Assembly (NCBI RefSeq): GCF_029223255.1
Contig: NZ_JARHUC010000008.1
Coordinates: 295,491 to 359,490 of the forward strand
Reading direction: 5' to 3'
Source of the DNA: Albimonas marina
GTDB lineage: Bacteria > Pseudomonadota > Alphaproteobacteria > Rhodobacterales > Rhodobacteraceae
DNA length: 64,000 nt
The position numbers and the translations under genes were made by a program. Every line of letters begins with the position of its first letter. Position 1 is the stretch's first letter. The notes beneath the pieces were generated by a model. That model was not told the origin of the DNA. It worked only from the letters and a program-made list of their open reading frames with translations, and did no database searches. Positions 53,376 through 63,205 of the stretch are shown here, in pieces.

Positions 53376-54255
53376 CGCCCTCGCCTCGCCCGCGGGCGCC
53401 GTCGCGCGCCTCAGCCCGCCGCGCCGCCGCCCCCGCGCCCGCGCCGCCGCGCGGTGGGAGCGGGGCGTCGGCCACGCGCTGATGATCCTGCTGTCGCTGG
53501 TCTGCGTGTTCCCGATCTACTGGATGATCGTCACCTCGCTGCGCCCGGAGAACGACATCTACTCCAGCGCGCTCTGGCCCGACGCCGCGAGCCTGGAGAA
53601 CTACGCCTACGCCCTCCGGTCGATCCCGATGGGGCGGATGCTGGTCAACACCTTCGTGGTCTCGACCGCGGTGACGGCGATCCAGCTCCTGACCGGGATC
53701 CTGGCCGGCTACGCCTTCGCGCGCTGGCGGTTCCCCGGCGCGGGCCTGCTGATGGCGGCCGTGGCGCTGACCTGGCTGGTGCCACTGCAGGTGGTGATGA
53801 TCCCCAACTACCTGCTGGTCGCGCACCTCGGCCTGATCGACACGCTGGGCGCGCTGATCCTGCCGCACATCGCCTCGGCCTTCGCGATCCTGCTGCTGGC
53901 GCAGGCCATGCGCTCCTTCCCGCGCGAGGTCGTCGAGGCGGCGCGCATGGACGGCGCCTCCCACGCCCATGTCCTGTGGCAGGTGGTGCTGCCCAACCTG
54001 CGCGGGACGATCGCCTCGCTGGCGATCCTGATTTTCATCTCGACCTGGAACGAGTACTTCTGGCCCCTGCTGCTGACCCGCCGGCCGGAAAACTCCGTCG
54101 TCCAGATCGGCCTGCAGATGTTCGTCACCGCCGAGGGGACGGCCTGGGGACCGCTGATGGCGGCGTCGACGCTGGCGAGCCTGCCGATCCTCGCGATCTA
54201 CCTCGTCCTCCAGCGGCAGGTGATCTCCTCCTTCATGAAATCGGGGCTTCGTTGA
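53365..54255 (+). CDS. Carbohydrate-type ABC permease (UgpE-like)
   Basis: 296 residues, about six membrane segments preceded by an Arg/Pro-rich cytoplasmic tail; EAA loop VEAARMDGASHAHVLWQV. AAGGAGAAGG lies about 9 bases ahead of ATG 53365, within the upstream gene. It is the second channel subunit. Its stop shares a base with the phosphatase start. Confidence 0.92.
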   Translation: MTTDALASPAGAVARLSPPRRRPRARAAARWERGVGHALMILLSLVCVFPIYWMIVTSLRPENDIYSSALWPDAASLENYAYALRSIPMGRMLVNTFVVSTAVTAIQLLTGILAGYAFARWRFPGAGLLMAAVALTWLVPLQVVMIPNYLLVAHLGLIDTLGALILPHIASAFAILLLAQAMRSFPREVVEAARMDGASHAHVLWQVVLPNLRGTIASLAILIFISTWNEYFWPLLLTRRPENSVVQIGLQMFVTAEGTAWGPLMAASTLASLPILAIYLVLQRQVISSFMKSGLR

Positions 54256-55007
54256 TGACCGACCTGCGCCACATCGCCATTCCCGGCAGCCACAACATCC
54301 GCGACATGGGGGGCTGGCCCACCGCCCGGGGCCGCACCGCCTTCCGCCGCGCGCTGCGCGCCGACAGCCTCCACCGGCTGGACGACGAGGGGATCGCGGC
54401 GCTGCGCGACCTCGGCCTGACCCTGGTGATCGACCTGCGCCGCGCCGAGGAGCTGGAGCTCGCCCCCAACCCCTTCGCCCGCGGCGTGCCCGGGGTGACC
54501 TACGTGCACCTGTCGCTGTTCGAGGACCTGGACCCGACCGCCCTGCCCGAGGTCGAGACCGAGACGCCGCTGCTGGCGCTCTACCTCCTCGCCCTCGAAC
54601 AGCGCGGCCCGGCCTTCGTCGAGGTGATGCGCCTGATCGCGCGGATGGAGGACGGCGCGGCCCTGTTCCACTGCGCCGCCGGCAAGGACCGCACCGGCAT
54701 GATCGCCGCCTTCCTGCTGCTGCTCGCCGGCGCCGAGCCCGAGACGGTGGCCGAGGACTACGCCGCCACCGGCGCGCGCCTGCCCTCGCTGCTCGCGGCG
54801 CTCGAGGCGGACGCCCGCGCCCATGGGCGGGAGCTGAACCCCGACCTGCTGTCGGCCGACGCCGACACGATGCACGCGATGCTCCGCGCGCTCGAGACCC
54901 GCCACGGCGGCGCCGAGACCTACCTGCGCCGCCACGGCCTCTCGGACGCCGACCTGACCGCCCTGCGCGCGCGCCTGCGCGACGCCGCTCTCGGAGACCC
55001 GGCCTGA
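54255..55007 (+). CDS. Tyrosine-phosphatase-like (Y_phosphatase3) protein
   Basis: 250 residues. The Cys-x5-Arg active-site loop is intact (HCAAGKDRTG: Cys140, Arg146), and the N-terminal SHNIRDMGGWPTARGR block is typical of the bacterial Y_phosphatase3/DSP-like group, members of which hydrolyse phosphotyrosine, phosphoinositides or small phosphate monoesters. It is embedded between the permease and ATPase genes of the Ugp-like importer with stop/start overlaps on both sides, so it must be made together with the transporter. I infer that it dephosphorylates the imported compound or regulates the transporter; no signal peptide is present. Confidence 0.88.
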   Translation: MTDLRHIAIPGSHNIRDMGGWPTARGRTAFRRALRADSLHRLDDEGIAALRDLGLTLVIDLRRAEELELAPNPFARGVPGVTYVHLSLFEDLDPTALPEVETETPLLALYLLALEQRGPAFVEVMRLIARMEDGAALFHCAAGKDRTGMIAAFLLLLAGAEPETVAEDYAATGARLPSLLAALEADARAHGRELNPDLLSADADTMHAMLRALETRHGGAETYLRRHGLSDADLTALRARLRDAALGDPA

Positions 55008-56143
55008 TGTCCCACGTCGTCTTCACCGGCCTGCGCAAGCGCTACGGCGACGCCGCCGCGCTGCACGGGATCGACCTTGCGATCGAGGCGGGCGAGTTCG
55101 TGGTCGTCGTCGGCCCCTCGGGCTGCGGCAAGTCCACCCTGCTGCGCATGATCGCGGGGCTCGAGGACGTCACAGAAGGCGAGATCGCGGTGGCGGGCGA
55201 GGTGGTCAACGACCTCGACCCCGCCGATCGCGGCTGCGCGATGGTGTTCCAGAACTACGCGCTCTACCCGCACATGACGGTCGCCGAGAACATCGGCTAC
55301 CCGCTGCGCCTCGCCCGCGTGCCGAAGGCCGAGCGGACGGCGCGGGTGCAGGCAGCCGCCGCGATCCTGGGGCTCGAGCCCTATCTCGACCGCCGGCCCC
55401 GCGCCCTCTCCGGCGGCCAGCGCCAGCGGGTGGCGATGGGTCGGGCCATCGTGCGCGAGCCCAGGCTGTTCCTGTTCGACGAGCCGCTCTCCAACCTCGA
55501 CGCGACGCTGCGGGTGCAGATGCGCATCGAGCTGCGCCGCCTGCATCGCCGGCTGGGGGCGACCTCGATCCTGGTCACCCACGACCAGGTCGAGGCGATG
55601 ACCATGGCCGACCGCCTGGTGGTGATGAACGCCGGGCGGATCGAGCAGCAGGGCGCCCCGTCCGAGGTCTACGCCCGCCCCGCCTCGACCTTCGTGGCCG
55701 GGTTCCTGGGCGCGCCGGCGATGAACCTGATGCCCGCGATCCTCGACGAGGGCGGCCGCATCGTGCCCGATGCGGCGCCCGGCCTGGCCCTGCCCGCCCG
55801 CCTGCCGCTGCGCGCCGGCGCCTCGCTGACCCTGGGCGTGCGGCCCGAGGACCTGCGCCTCGCAGCCCCCGACCAGCCCGGCCTTCCGGGGCGCGTCGAC
55901 CTGGTCGAGGACCTCGGCGGCGCCCGCATCGCCCACTGCCTGGTCGACGGCGGCCACGTCAGCGCCGCGCTCGACCGCGCCGCCCCCTGGCGCGAGGGCG
56001 ACCCCGTCTCCCTCGCCCCCGACCCCGCCCGCCTTCACGCCTTCGCCCTCGACACCGGCCTGCGCCTCGCCGAGGCGGATGCGTTCCCCGTCGGCGCCAT
56101 GACGCCGGCCGGCCCCGTCGGCCAGCAGGCGATGGCCCGCTGA
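55007..56143 (+). CDS. ABC transporter ATPase (UgpC/MalK-like)
   Basis: 378 residues. Walker A GPSGCGKST (36-44), signature LSGGQRQRVAMGRAI, Walker B LFLFDEPLSNLD, and a C-terminal TOBE/OB region (about 240-370) with LGVRPEDLRL as in UgpC and MalK. It energises the importer encoded upstream. ATG 55007 shares its A with the phosphatase stop. It is the last gene of the operon; a weak hairpin follows at 56155-56183. Confidence 0.92.
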   Translation: MSHVVFTGLRKRYGDAAALHGIDLAIEAGEFVVVVGPSGCGKSTLLRMIAGLEDVTEGEIAVAGEVVNDLDPADRGCAMVFQNYALYPHMTVAENIGYPLRLARVPKAERTARVQAAAAILGLEPYLDRRPRALSGGQRQRVAMGRAIVREPRLFLFDEPLSNLDATLRVQMRIELRRLHRRLGATSILVTHDQVEAMTMADRLVVMNAGRIEQQGAPSEVYARPASTFVAGFLGAPAMNLMPAILDEGGRIVPDAAPGLALPARLPLRAGASLTLGVRPEDLRLAAPDQPGLPGRVDLVEDLGGARIAHCLVDGGHVSAALDRAAPWREGDPVSLAPDPARLHAFALDTGLRLAEADAFPVGAMTPAGPVGQQAMAR

Positions 56144-56929
56144 GGCCGCGCTCTTCCCTCTCGCCGTCGTCGGCGGCGCGAGGGACGACGTCATCCGCGC
56201 CCGTCGGCGCCGGGACATCGGCGTCTGGGGATCCACGACGCCCGCCGGGCATTCATCCGGCGTGCCATCGCCATCGTCTCCGGTTGCGGCGGCCCGATCT
56301 GACCTCCGCCGAACGACCGGGAAGACTCTGCACCGCTGTCGAAAGGCCGACGCGGTCTGACGTGGAGCTCACGCTCCCTTCCAGCGCGCGCCGCGCGGCG
56401 GGCTGACGAGCGACAAGGGCGTGGAGCCGTCGCCAGCCGCGCTCGGCCGGACCGTGCGAGGCGCGGATCCAGCCGATGCCTCGTCGACCGTCCGGAACGA
56501 CGGAAACAGACGGCGAGTCGTCCTGCGCCGCGCTCGGTCCGACTTGCTCACGCCGCCGCGGGACGTCCCCCGTCCGGGCCGGACGAGCGCAGGTCGCCGC
56601 CGACGCTCGATGTCGGCGATGACGGACGAGGCCTCGCCGGGCGCTCCGCGACCCGGCGGGGCCGACGCGCGGACCGAGGGACAGGCCGACGGTTTCTCAA
56701 GTAATGAATGCTGATCCATGCATGTCTGCTTGACGCCACGCAATGACGCCCTCAACTGGGATGATCCGACCGGCTGAATACTGATCCGGGCGAAGCATCC
56801 GGCGGCCGGGACGACGCCTTGTCCGCCGTCCGAGACCAGCCCCGCCGGCCGGCTCGCCGACGTCCGCCTGGTCGAGACTCGCCGCGCGCCCGTCTCGACC
56901 TGATCCGAAGACCGCGAGGAGATCGCGTC
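56144..56929. other. 786-bp intergenic region before RTX gene
   Basis: No credible gene. An imperfect stem (CCCTC-CGCCG with CGGCG-GAGGG, 56155-56183) lies 12 bp after the UgpC-like stop and may terminate that operon. The stretch 56690-56800 is AT-richer, with TTGACG at 56730-56735 as a possible -35 element but no convincing -10. The heptamer CTGATCC recurs there (56711, 56780, 56901 regions). It probably carries the promoter and 5' leader of the RTX gene. An open frame at 56421-56714 looks like chance. Confidence 0.45.
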
Positions 56930-59900
56930 ATGACCACGCTGACCGGGATCAACATCTTCACGCTCGGCCAGGTCTGGGTCACGGAAACGGACGCCGACGT
57001 CAACCAGATCGTCGACGGCGACGCGTCGCTCGCCGAGGTGCAGGTCTTCTTCGGAACCGACTGGGACAGCCTCCTCGCCGACTACACGGGCTACCTGGTC
57101 TACGGGCTGGGCCTCGCCCTGCCGGGCGGGCGCACGCTGGTCAGCGCCGCCGCGCCATCGGTGAACGGACTGGTCGACTCGGACGACTTCTTCCTGGGCA
57201 CGAACTCCGGCACGGCGGGCGGCTTCATGGCGGCCTATGGCGGCCTGGGCGCGGACACGGTCATCGGCTTCGACGGCGACGACCTGCTGGTCGGCGGCAG
57301 CGACGACGACTTCCTCAGCGGCGGCCGCGGGGACGACAAGCTCTACGGCGACTGGACCGACGTCGTCACCTTCAGCACGGACCTGATCGATCCGAGCATC
57401 CTGACCGTGCACCTTCCCCTGGAGGATGCGTCGCTCACCGGCGACGACGTGATCGAGGGCGCGACCGGCGACGACACGATCTGGGGCGGCGCGGGCGACG
57501 ACTCCCTCTCCGGCGGCTCCGGCGGCGACACGATCTACGGCGGCGACGGCGACGACGTCATTCGCGGCTACGACGGCGCCGACACGATGTACGGCTTCTT
57601 CGACTTCTCGACCGGCGACCTGGTCACCGTCAGCTGGACCGAGGACGACGGCGTCGACTGGCTCTACGGCGGCGACGGCGACGACCAGATCTACGGCGGG
57701 CCGCGCGGCGACGGGTTCACCGACAACGTCTGGGGCGGCGACGGGGCGGACCTGTTCTTCCTGTCCTACGCCGAGCTCGCCTCCTCCGACGACGCGGGAA
57801 CCAACTTCTGGACGGGCTGGCAGAGCGAGGCCGTGGTCGCCGGCCGCACGGTGGTGACCAACGGCATCGCCGCCGCGCTGAAGGCGGCCGAGAACGCCTT
57901 CTTCTCGACCGTGCCCGGCGGCTTCGTGCTGAACGGCATCGCCTCGGGCATCGGGTTCCTGGCGGCGCAGGGGCTGAACACGGCGCTCTCGAACTCGACC
58001 GCGGCCGCGGCGCCCAGCACGGCCGAGGACGTGCTGAAGATCTACGACTTCGATCCCCGCTACGACATGCTGATCCTGCCGGGCGACGACACGGCGACGA
58101 TGGATCACTCGGTCGACTTCTCCGACGACACCGACTACCCGGGCTACGTCATCAACTTCAACCACTCGGTCAGCGGCGACACCTACGCCAAGGTCTACGT
58201 CGCGGACGACTATTTCGACTCCTTCGGCCTGTCGCGCGACTCGTCCGCGGTCGAGGCTCTGCTGGAGCTGATCTTCGCCAATCGCCTGATCGTCGATTCC
58301 AGCGGCGTGAAGTCCGGCGGGACCTACGCCTTCTCGACCGATCCCGCGGACTACGAGGACGGCGTGGTCCCGACCGGCCTGACCGAGGCGCTGGACCTCG
58401 CGGCGTCGAGCGGCGTGACGCTGACGATCTACGGCGCGATGACCCCGCAGGCGGTCTACGGGCCGGCGGTCAGCTCGACGCTGGCCTACCTGGGCGGCAC
58501 CCAGATGGGCGACATCCTCAGCGTCAACGCCGCGGGCATCTCGCCGGACGACCTGGCGAGCTCGGCCTTGCTGACCTCGACCGCCGCGCATATCCGCGGC
58601 TTCGAGGGCGACGACGTCATCTTCGGCGGCAACGGGGTCGACAGCATCTCGGGCGACGAGGGCGACGACATCATCTTCGGCGTCGGCCACGAGGGCGTGG
58701 AGACGCAGGAGCTGTTCTACGGCGGCGCCGGGAACGACCTGATCCACCTCGGCTGGACCTCGATGTCGGCGCTGGTCGACGGCGGGATCGGGACCGACGA
58801 GGTCTCGTTCGAATACGCCGACGGTCCCGTCACGCTCGACATGACCGCGGATTCGACCGACGCGCTGACCGCGGCGAACGCCCATACCACCCACGCGCTG
58901 AGCGGGCTGGTGAGCAACTACGCGCTGGCGAACGTCGAGGCCGTGACCGGCACCGACGACGACGACGTGATGCGCGCCAGCGACCTGCGCAACACGACGC
59001 TGAACGGCGGCGAGGGGGCCGACACGCTGACCGGCGGGGCGAAGACCGACCATCTCTACGGCGGCGACGGCGACGACAGCCTCGACGGCGGGGCGAGCCG
59101 CGACCACCTGTTCGGCGGCGCGGGCGACGACAGCCTCCTGGGCGGCTTCGGCAACGACTATCTCTACGGCGACGACGGGGCCGACACGATCGACGGCGGG
59201 ACCGACGCCGACGGCGCGGACATCGACGTGGCGATCGCCGAACTGGCCGCGGCGCTCGACCTGACCATCGTGGACAAGAGCTTCTCGCTGGTCGACGGCT
59301 CGGGCGCGACCGACGTCTACACCAACACCGAGGGGCTGCGGGCGAGCCTGTGGGCCGACACGGTCACGGGCGACGACGGGATCAACATGGTCCTGGGCTG
59401 GCTCGGCGACGACACCCTGTCGGGCATGGGCGGGGCCGACATCCTCGACGGCGGCGACGGCGCGGACGAGATCTACGGCGGCGCGGGCGACGACACGCTC
59501 TACGGCGGCACGACCTCGAACGCCTGGAACTACGGCGGCGGCTTCCTCGACGTCGCGGACACGATCCATGGCGGGGACGACGACGACTACATCGACGGCG
59601 GCGAGGGCGGCGACACGCTGTTCGGCGACGCGGGCGACGACAGCGTCTTCGGCGGCGACGGCGACGACGTCATCTACGGCGGCGACGGCGCCGGAGCCAC
59701 GGCCGGCGCCGACAGCGTCGACGGGGGCGAGGGCGACGACGAGATCTTCTCCGGCGCCGGCGGCCTGACGGCGACGGGCGGGGACGGCGACGACACGCTC
59801 GACGCCTCGACCGGGACGGCCAGCCTGCTGATCGGCGACTCCCTGACCGAGACCACGGCGGTCTTCGACGCCGGGGCCTGGGGCGACGACACGCTCGTCG

Positions 59901-62900
59901 GATCGGGCGAGGGCGACACGATCCACGGCGGCTTCGGCGACGACCTCGTCGCCGGCGGGGCTGGCGACGACACGATCTACGCGGGGTCCGGCGCCGACAG
60001 CGTCGACGGCGGCGCCGACGACGACCTGATCCAGGTCACGATGCAGGTCTACGGCGCCTCGGGCGCGGTCGCGGCGACCGTCGACGGCGGCGCGGGCGAC
60101 GACGCGCTGGTCCTCGCGACCTCGGCGCTCGACACCGGAACGCTCGGCTATGTCGTCGATCTGGCCGCGGGCACGGCCGAGCTGGTCGGCTGGTCCGGCG
60201 GCGTCGCCACGGCCGTCAGCCCGGCCCGGACCGTCGCCTTCAGCGGGATCGAGACGCTGGTGGGCTCCGCCGGGATCGATCTGATCTCGGGCGCGGACGG
60301 CGACGACGTGATCTACGGCGGCGACGGCGACGACACCGTCTTCGCCAGCCTGGGCGACGACACGCTCTATGGCGGGGACGGCGAGAACGACGTGCTCGAT
60401 CTCGCGGGCGTGGTCACCACCTTCAGCGCCTGGGACGGGACCTTCGGCGACGTCACGATGACCGTCCAGGACCTGTCGGGGACTGAATACACCCTGTTCT
60501 TCTCCGGCTTCGAGGCGGTCGCCAACTATGTCGGCGACACCGCGCAGAACGGAGTGTTCTACGGCGGCGACGGCGACAACGTGGTCGTCGATCAGGACTA
60601 CGACTGGGTCTACGGCGGCGGCGGCGACGACACGCTGACCAATTCGGGCAATGTCGCCTATGGCGGCGACGGCGACGACGCGCTCGACTATTCCGGCGTG
60701 ACGGAGATCAGCGTCGGCCTGTGGGGCGACGCCGGGAACGACGTGCTGATCGGCGCGGACCAGCCGCTGAGCAACTACTACATCGACCTCCTCTACGGCG
60801 GGGACGACGACGACTCGCTCTACGGCGGCGCGGGAAAGGACTCGCTCTACGGGGGCGGCGGCGACGACTGGTTCATGGGGGGCGACGGCGTCGCGGCGAA
60901 CAAGAAGTGGATCTACGGCGGCGACGGGTCGGACACCGTCACCTACGCGCATATCGTGCAGACCGGCTTGCACTACGCGGTCAACCTGCAGATGGGGCCC
61001 ACCGGCGCGGCCTACATCAACGGCAACACGGTCTCGGACAAGGTCGGCGACGTCGAGAACGCCATCGGCTCGGAGTACGGCGACTGGCTGGACGGCTCCA
61101 CGGGCTCCGCCGCCCGCACGCTGCTGGGCATGGGCGGCGACGACAGCATCGACGGCGGCGCGGGCGCCGACTCGCTCTCGGGCGGCGAGGGCGCCGACAC
61201 CCTCGCCGGGAACGACGGCGCCGACTCGATCGACGGCGGCATCGGCGCGGACAGCATCGACGGCGGCTCCGGCGACGACGTGATCGCCGGCGGCGAGGGC
61301 GACGACGTGATCGCGGGCGGCGTGGGCGACGACACCCTCGTCGGCGGCGCGGGCGCGGACGTCATCGACGGCGGCTTCTGGGACGACGTCATCATCTGGA
61401 ACCACGGCGACGGCGCCGACGTCATCGACGGCGGCTTCGACGACGACACCCTGATCCTGAACCTCGACGACGGGGTCGAGGGCTTCGAGGACGTGACCTT
61501 CGCGCTGAACGACGCCTCCGACGGCGTCGTGGTGACGGTGGGCGAGGTCGCCTTCACCTTCACCAACATCGAGGAGATCGTGATCAACGCCGACTCCGAC
61601 GGCTCGTACATCGTCGGATCCGGGAACCTGACGCTCGCCGGGGTGGCCGAGAACACGATCCGCTTCCACGGCGGCAAGGGCAACGACCATTTCGACGGCT
61701 CGGCCATCGATGGGGTCCGCGTGATCGTGCATGGCCGCCGCGGCGACGACACGCTGCTGGGCGGGGCCGGGCACGACATCCTCTACGGCGGCAAGGGGGA
61801 CGACACCAAGTACGGCGGCGGCGGAAGCAACATGTTCGTCGGCGACCCCGAGGACTTCCTGGACGAAGGCTTCATCGGCGACTTCGGCGAGGGCGACCTG
61901 CTGCGGATCCGCAACCACGGCAACGGCGCCGAGCTGGGCAAGGTGGTCGACGGCGCGGCGAAGCTGAAGATCGACGTCGACGGCGACGGGATCCACGAGT
62001 CGACGATCACGCTGCACGGCGACTTCGTCGCGGCCGAGAGGAAGTGGATCCGCGTCGAGGACCGGAAGGGTGACCTTCACATCCAGCTCGACACGCCGGT
62101 CGCGACCGAGGCGATCCTGGACGGCGGCGAGGGCACGGACGGAGACGACTTGCTCTACGGCTCCGACAAGCGCGACGTGCTCTCCGGGCATGGCGGCGCC
62201 GACCTGCTGGACGGCAACGCCCGCGCCGATGCGCTCTACGGCGGCGCGGACGACGACACGATCCGCGGCGAGGGGGGCGACGACGCGGCGTCGGGCGGCT
62301 CGGGCGACGACAGCCTCTTCGGCGGAGACGGCCATGACCGGATCGAGGGCGACGGCGGCGCCGACGAGATCTTCGGCGGCGACGGCGGCGACAGCCTTTT
62401 CGGCGGCACGGGGGCGGACCTGCTGGAGGGCGCCGACGGCGCCGACGCGTTGTTCGGCGGGGCCGGGGCCGACGACCTCTATGGGGCCGCCGGCGCCGAC
62501 GAACTCTACGGCGGCTCAGGCGCGGACGACCTCCGGGGCGGGCTCCGCAAGGACCTGCTCGACGGCGGCGAGGGCGACGACGCGCTGCGCGGCGAAGCCG
62601 GCGCGGACGTCCTGTCCGGCGGCGCCGGGGCCGACGTGCTGCGCGGCGGCCGCGGGACCGACCTGGCGAGCTACGCGGACGCCGAAGCCGGCGTCGTCGC
62701 CGATCTCTCGGGCGGGCGGACCGGCGCGGGCGAGGCCGAGGGCGACGTCTACCACGGGATCGAGGGCCTGCTCGGCTCCGGCCACGACGACCGCCTGATC
62801 GGCGACGACGCGGACAACTCGCTCTCGGGCGGCGCGGGCGACGACATCCTTGTCGGCGGCCTCGGCGCGGATCGGCTGAGCGGCGACGCAGGGTCGGACC

Positions 62901-63205
62901 TCTTCGTCTATCTGGACGCGGCGGACAGCGACCGGACCCTGTCCGACGTGATCCTCGACTTCGAGCACGGCCTCGACCGGATCGACCTCTCGGCCATCGA
63001 CGCGAACGCCCTGACCGGCGCCGAGGACGCCTTCGCCTACATCGCCGACGCCGCCTTCTCCGGCACGGCCGGCGAGCTGCGCCTCGCGACCGCCGCAGGC
63101 GGCGGCCTGCGTCTGAAGGGCGACCTCGACGGCGACGGCGCGGCCGACCTCCTGATCCGCCTCTCCGGCCCGATCGCCCTGGGGGAGGACGACCTGGTCC
63201 TGTGA
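56930..63205 (+). CDS. Giant RTX calcium-binding protein
   Basis: About 2,091 residues, very acidic, built mostly of hemolysin-type nonapeptide repeats (GGxGxDxhx), each pair of which binds calcium in a beta-roll. Repeat blocks begin near residue 108 and recur to about 1975. They are separated by non-repeat segments, the largest being about 288-557, which contains a Gly/Ala-rich hydrophobic stretch around 304-365. The C-terminus (about 1967-2091) matches the serralysin-type end (LFVYLDAADSD, DFEHGLDRIDLSAID) and finishes in a short hydrophobic-acidic tail (EDDLVL), the usual uncleaved type I secretion signal. There is no N-terminal signal peptide. ATG 56930 has GAGGAG nine bases upstream. It is probably an extracellular adhesin, surface layer or biofilm protein; no catalytic domain is seen. 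Confidence 0.9.
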   Translation: MTTLTGINIFTLGQVWVTETDADVNQIVDGDASLAEVQVFFGTDWDSLLADYTGYLVYGLGLALPGGRTLVSAAAPSVNGLVDSDDFFLGTNSGTAGGFMAAYGGLGADTVIGFDGDDLLVGGSDDDFLSGGRGDDKLYGDWTDVVTFSTDLIDPSILTVHLPLEDASLTGDDVIEGATGDDTIWGGAGDDSLSGGSGGDTIYGGDGDDVIRGYDGADTMYGFFDFSTGDLVTVSWTEDDGVDWLYGGDGDDQIYGGPRGDGFTDNVWGGDGADLFFLSYAELASSDDAGTNFWTGWQSEAVVAGRTVVTNGIAAALKAAENAFFSTVPGGFVLNGIASGIGFLAAQGLNTALSNSTAAAAPSTAEDVLKIYDFDPRYDMLILPGDDTATMDHSVDFSDDTDYPGYVINFNHSVSGDTYAKVYVADDYFDSFGLSRDSSAVEALLELIFANRLIVDSSGVKSGGTYAFSTDPADYEDGVVPTGLTEALDLAASSGVTLTIYGAMTPQAVYGPAVSSTLAYLGGTQMGDILSVNAAGISPDDLASSALLTSTAAHIRGFEGDDVIFGGNGVDSISGDEGDDIIFGVGHEGVETQELFYGGAGNDLIHLGWTSMSALVDGGIGTDEVSFEYADGPVTLDMTADSTDALTAANAHTTHALSGLVSNYALANVEAVTGTDDDDVMRASDLRNTTLNGGEGADTLTGGAKTDHLYGGDGDDSLDGGASRDHLFGGAGDDSLLGGFGNDYLYGDDGADTIDGGTDADGADIDVAIAELAAALDLTIVDKSFSLVDGSGATDVYTNTEGLRASLWADTVTGDDGINMVLGWLGDDTLSGMGGADILDGGDGADEIYGGAGDDTLYGGTTSNAWNYGGGFLDVADTIHGGDDDDYIDGGEGGDTLFGDAGDDSVFGGDGDDVIYGGDGAGATAGADSVDGGEGDDEIFSGAGGLTATGGDGDDTLDASTGTASLLIGDSLTETTAVFDAGAWGDDTLVGSGEGDTIHGGFGDDLVAGGAGDDTIYAGSGADSVDGGADDDLIQVTMQVYGASGAVAATVDGGAGDDALVLATSALDTGTLGYVVDLAAGTAELVGWSGGVATAVSPARTVAFSGIETLVGSAGIDLISGADGDDVIYGGDGDDTVFASLGDDTLYGGDGENDVLDLAGVVTTFSAWDGTFGDVTMTVQDLSGTEYTLFFSGFEAVANYVGDTAQNGVFYGGDGDNVVVDQDYDWVYGGGGDDTLTNSGNVAYGGDGDDALDYSGVTEISVGLWGDAGNDVLIGADQPLSNYYIDLLYGGDDDDSLYGGAGKDSLYGGGGDDWFMGGDGVAANKKWIYGGDGSDTVTYAHIVQTGLHYAVNLQMGPTGAAYINGNTVSDKVGDVENAIGSEYGDWLDGSTGSAARTLLGMGGDDSIDGGAGADSLSGGEGADTLAGNDGADSIDGGIGADSIDGGSGDDVIAGGEGDDVIAGGVGDDTLVGGAGADVIDGGFWDDVIIWNHGDGADVIDGGFDDDTLILNLDDGVEGFEDVTFALNDASDGVVVTVGEVAFTFTNIEEIVINADSDGSYIVGSGNLTLAGVAENTIRFHGGKGNDHFDGSAIDGVRVIVHGRRGDDTLLGGAGHDILYGGKGDDTKYGGGGSNMFVGDPEDFLDEGFIGDFGEGDLLRIRNHGNGAELGKVVDGAAKLKIDVDGDGIHESTITLHGDFVAAERKWIRVEDRKGDLHIQLDTPVATEAILDGGEGTDGDDLLYGSDKRDVLSGHGGADLLDGNARADALYGGADDDTIRGEGGDDAASGGSGDDSLFGGDGHDRIEGDGGADEIFGGDGGDSLFGGTGADLLEGADGADALFGGAGADDLYGAAGADELYGGSGADDLRGGLRKDLLDGGEGDDALRGEAGADVLSGGAGADVLRGGRGTDLASYADAEAGVVADLSGGRTGAGEAEGDVYHGIEGLLGSGHDDRLIGDDADNSLSGGAGDDILVGGLGADRLSGDAGSDLFVYLDAADSDRTLSDVILDFEHGLDRIDLSAIDANALTGAEDAFAYIADAAFSGTAGELRLATAAGGGLRLKGDLDGDGAADLLIRLSGPIALGEDDLVL
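57254..62900 (+). repeat. RTX nonapeptide-coding repeat blocks
   Basis: A degenerate 27-bp unit built on GGCGGCGACGGCGACGAC-like sequence recurs in blocks at roughly 57254-57740, 58600-58740, 58960-59220, 59390-59810, 59880-60030, 60290-60380, 60560-60700, 60780-60950, 61130-61470, 61735-61830, 62110-62650 and 62800-62900. It codes for GGxGxDxxx calcium-binding repeats. Near-identical units invite recombination and assembly errors. Confidence 0.85.

Noticed and set aside
56421..56714. 97-codon frame in the gap before the RTX gene
   Set aside because: Arg/Pro/Ala composition without family, weak start context and no third-position pattern like neighbouring genes.
56369..62335. Minus-strand open frame of about 1,988 codons
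   Set aside because: It lies fully opposite the RTX repeats, is low in complexity (repeated VAVDDV/ARAAVD-like strings) and follows from GGC/GAC-rich codons on the other strand. There is no ribosome site or family match.
57254..62900. Regular repeats considered as a CRISPR array
   Set aside because: The repeats are about 27 bp, in frame, without unique spacers, and encode GGxGxDxxx calcium-binding units.
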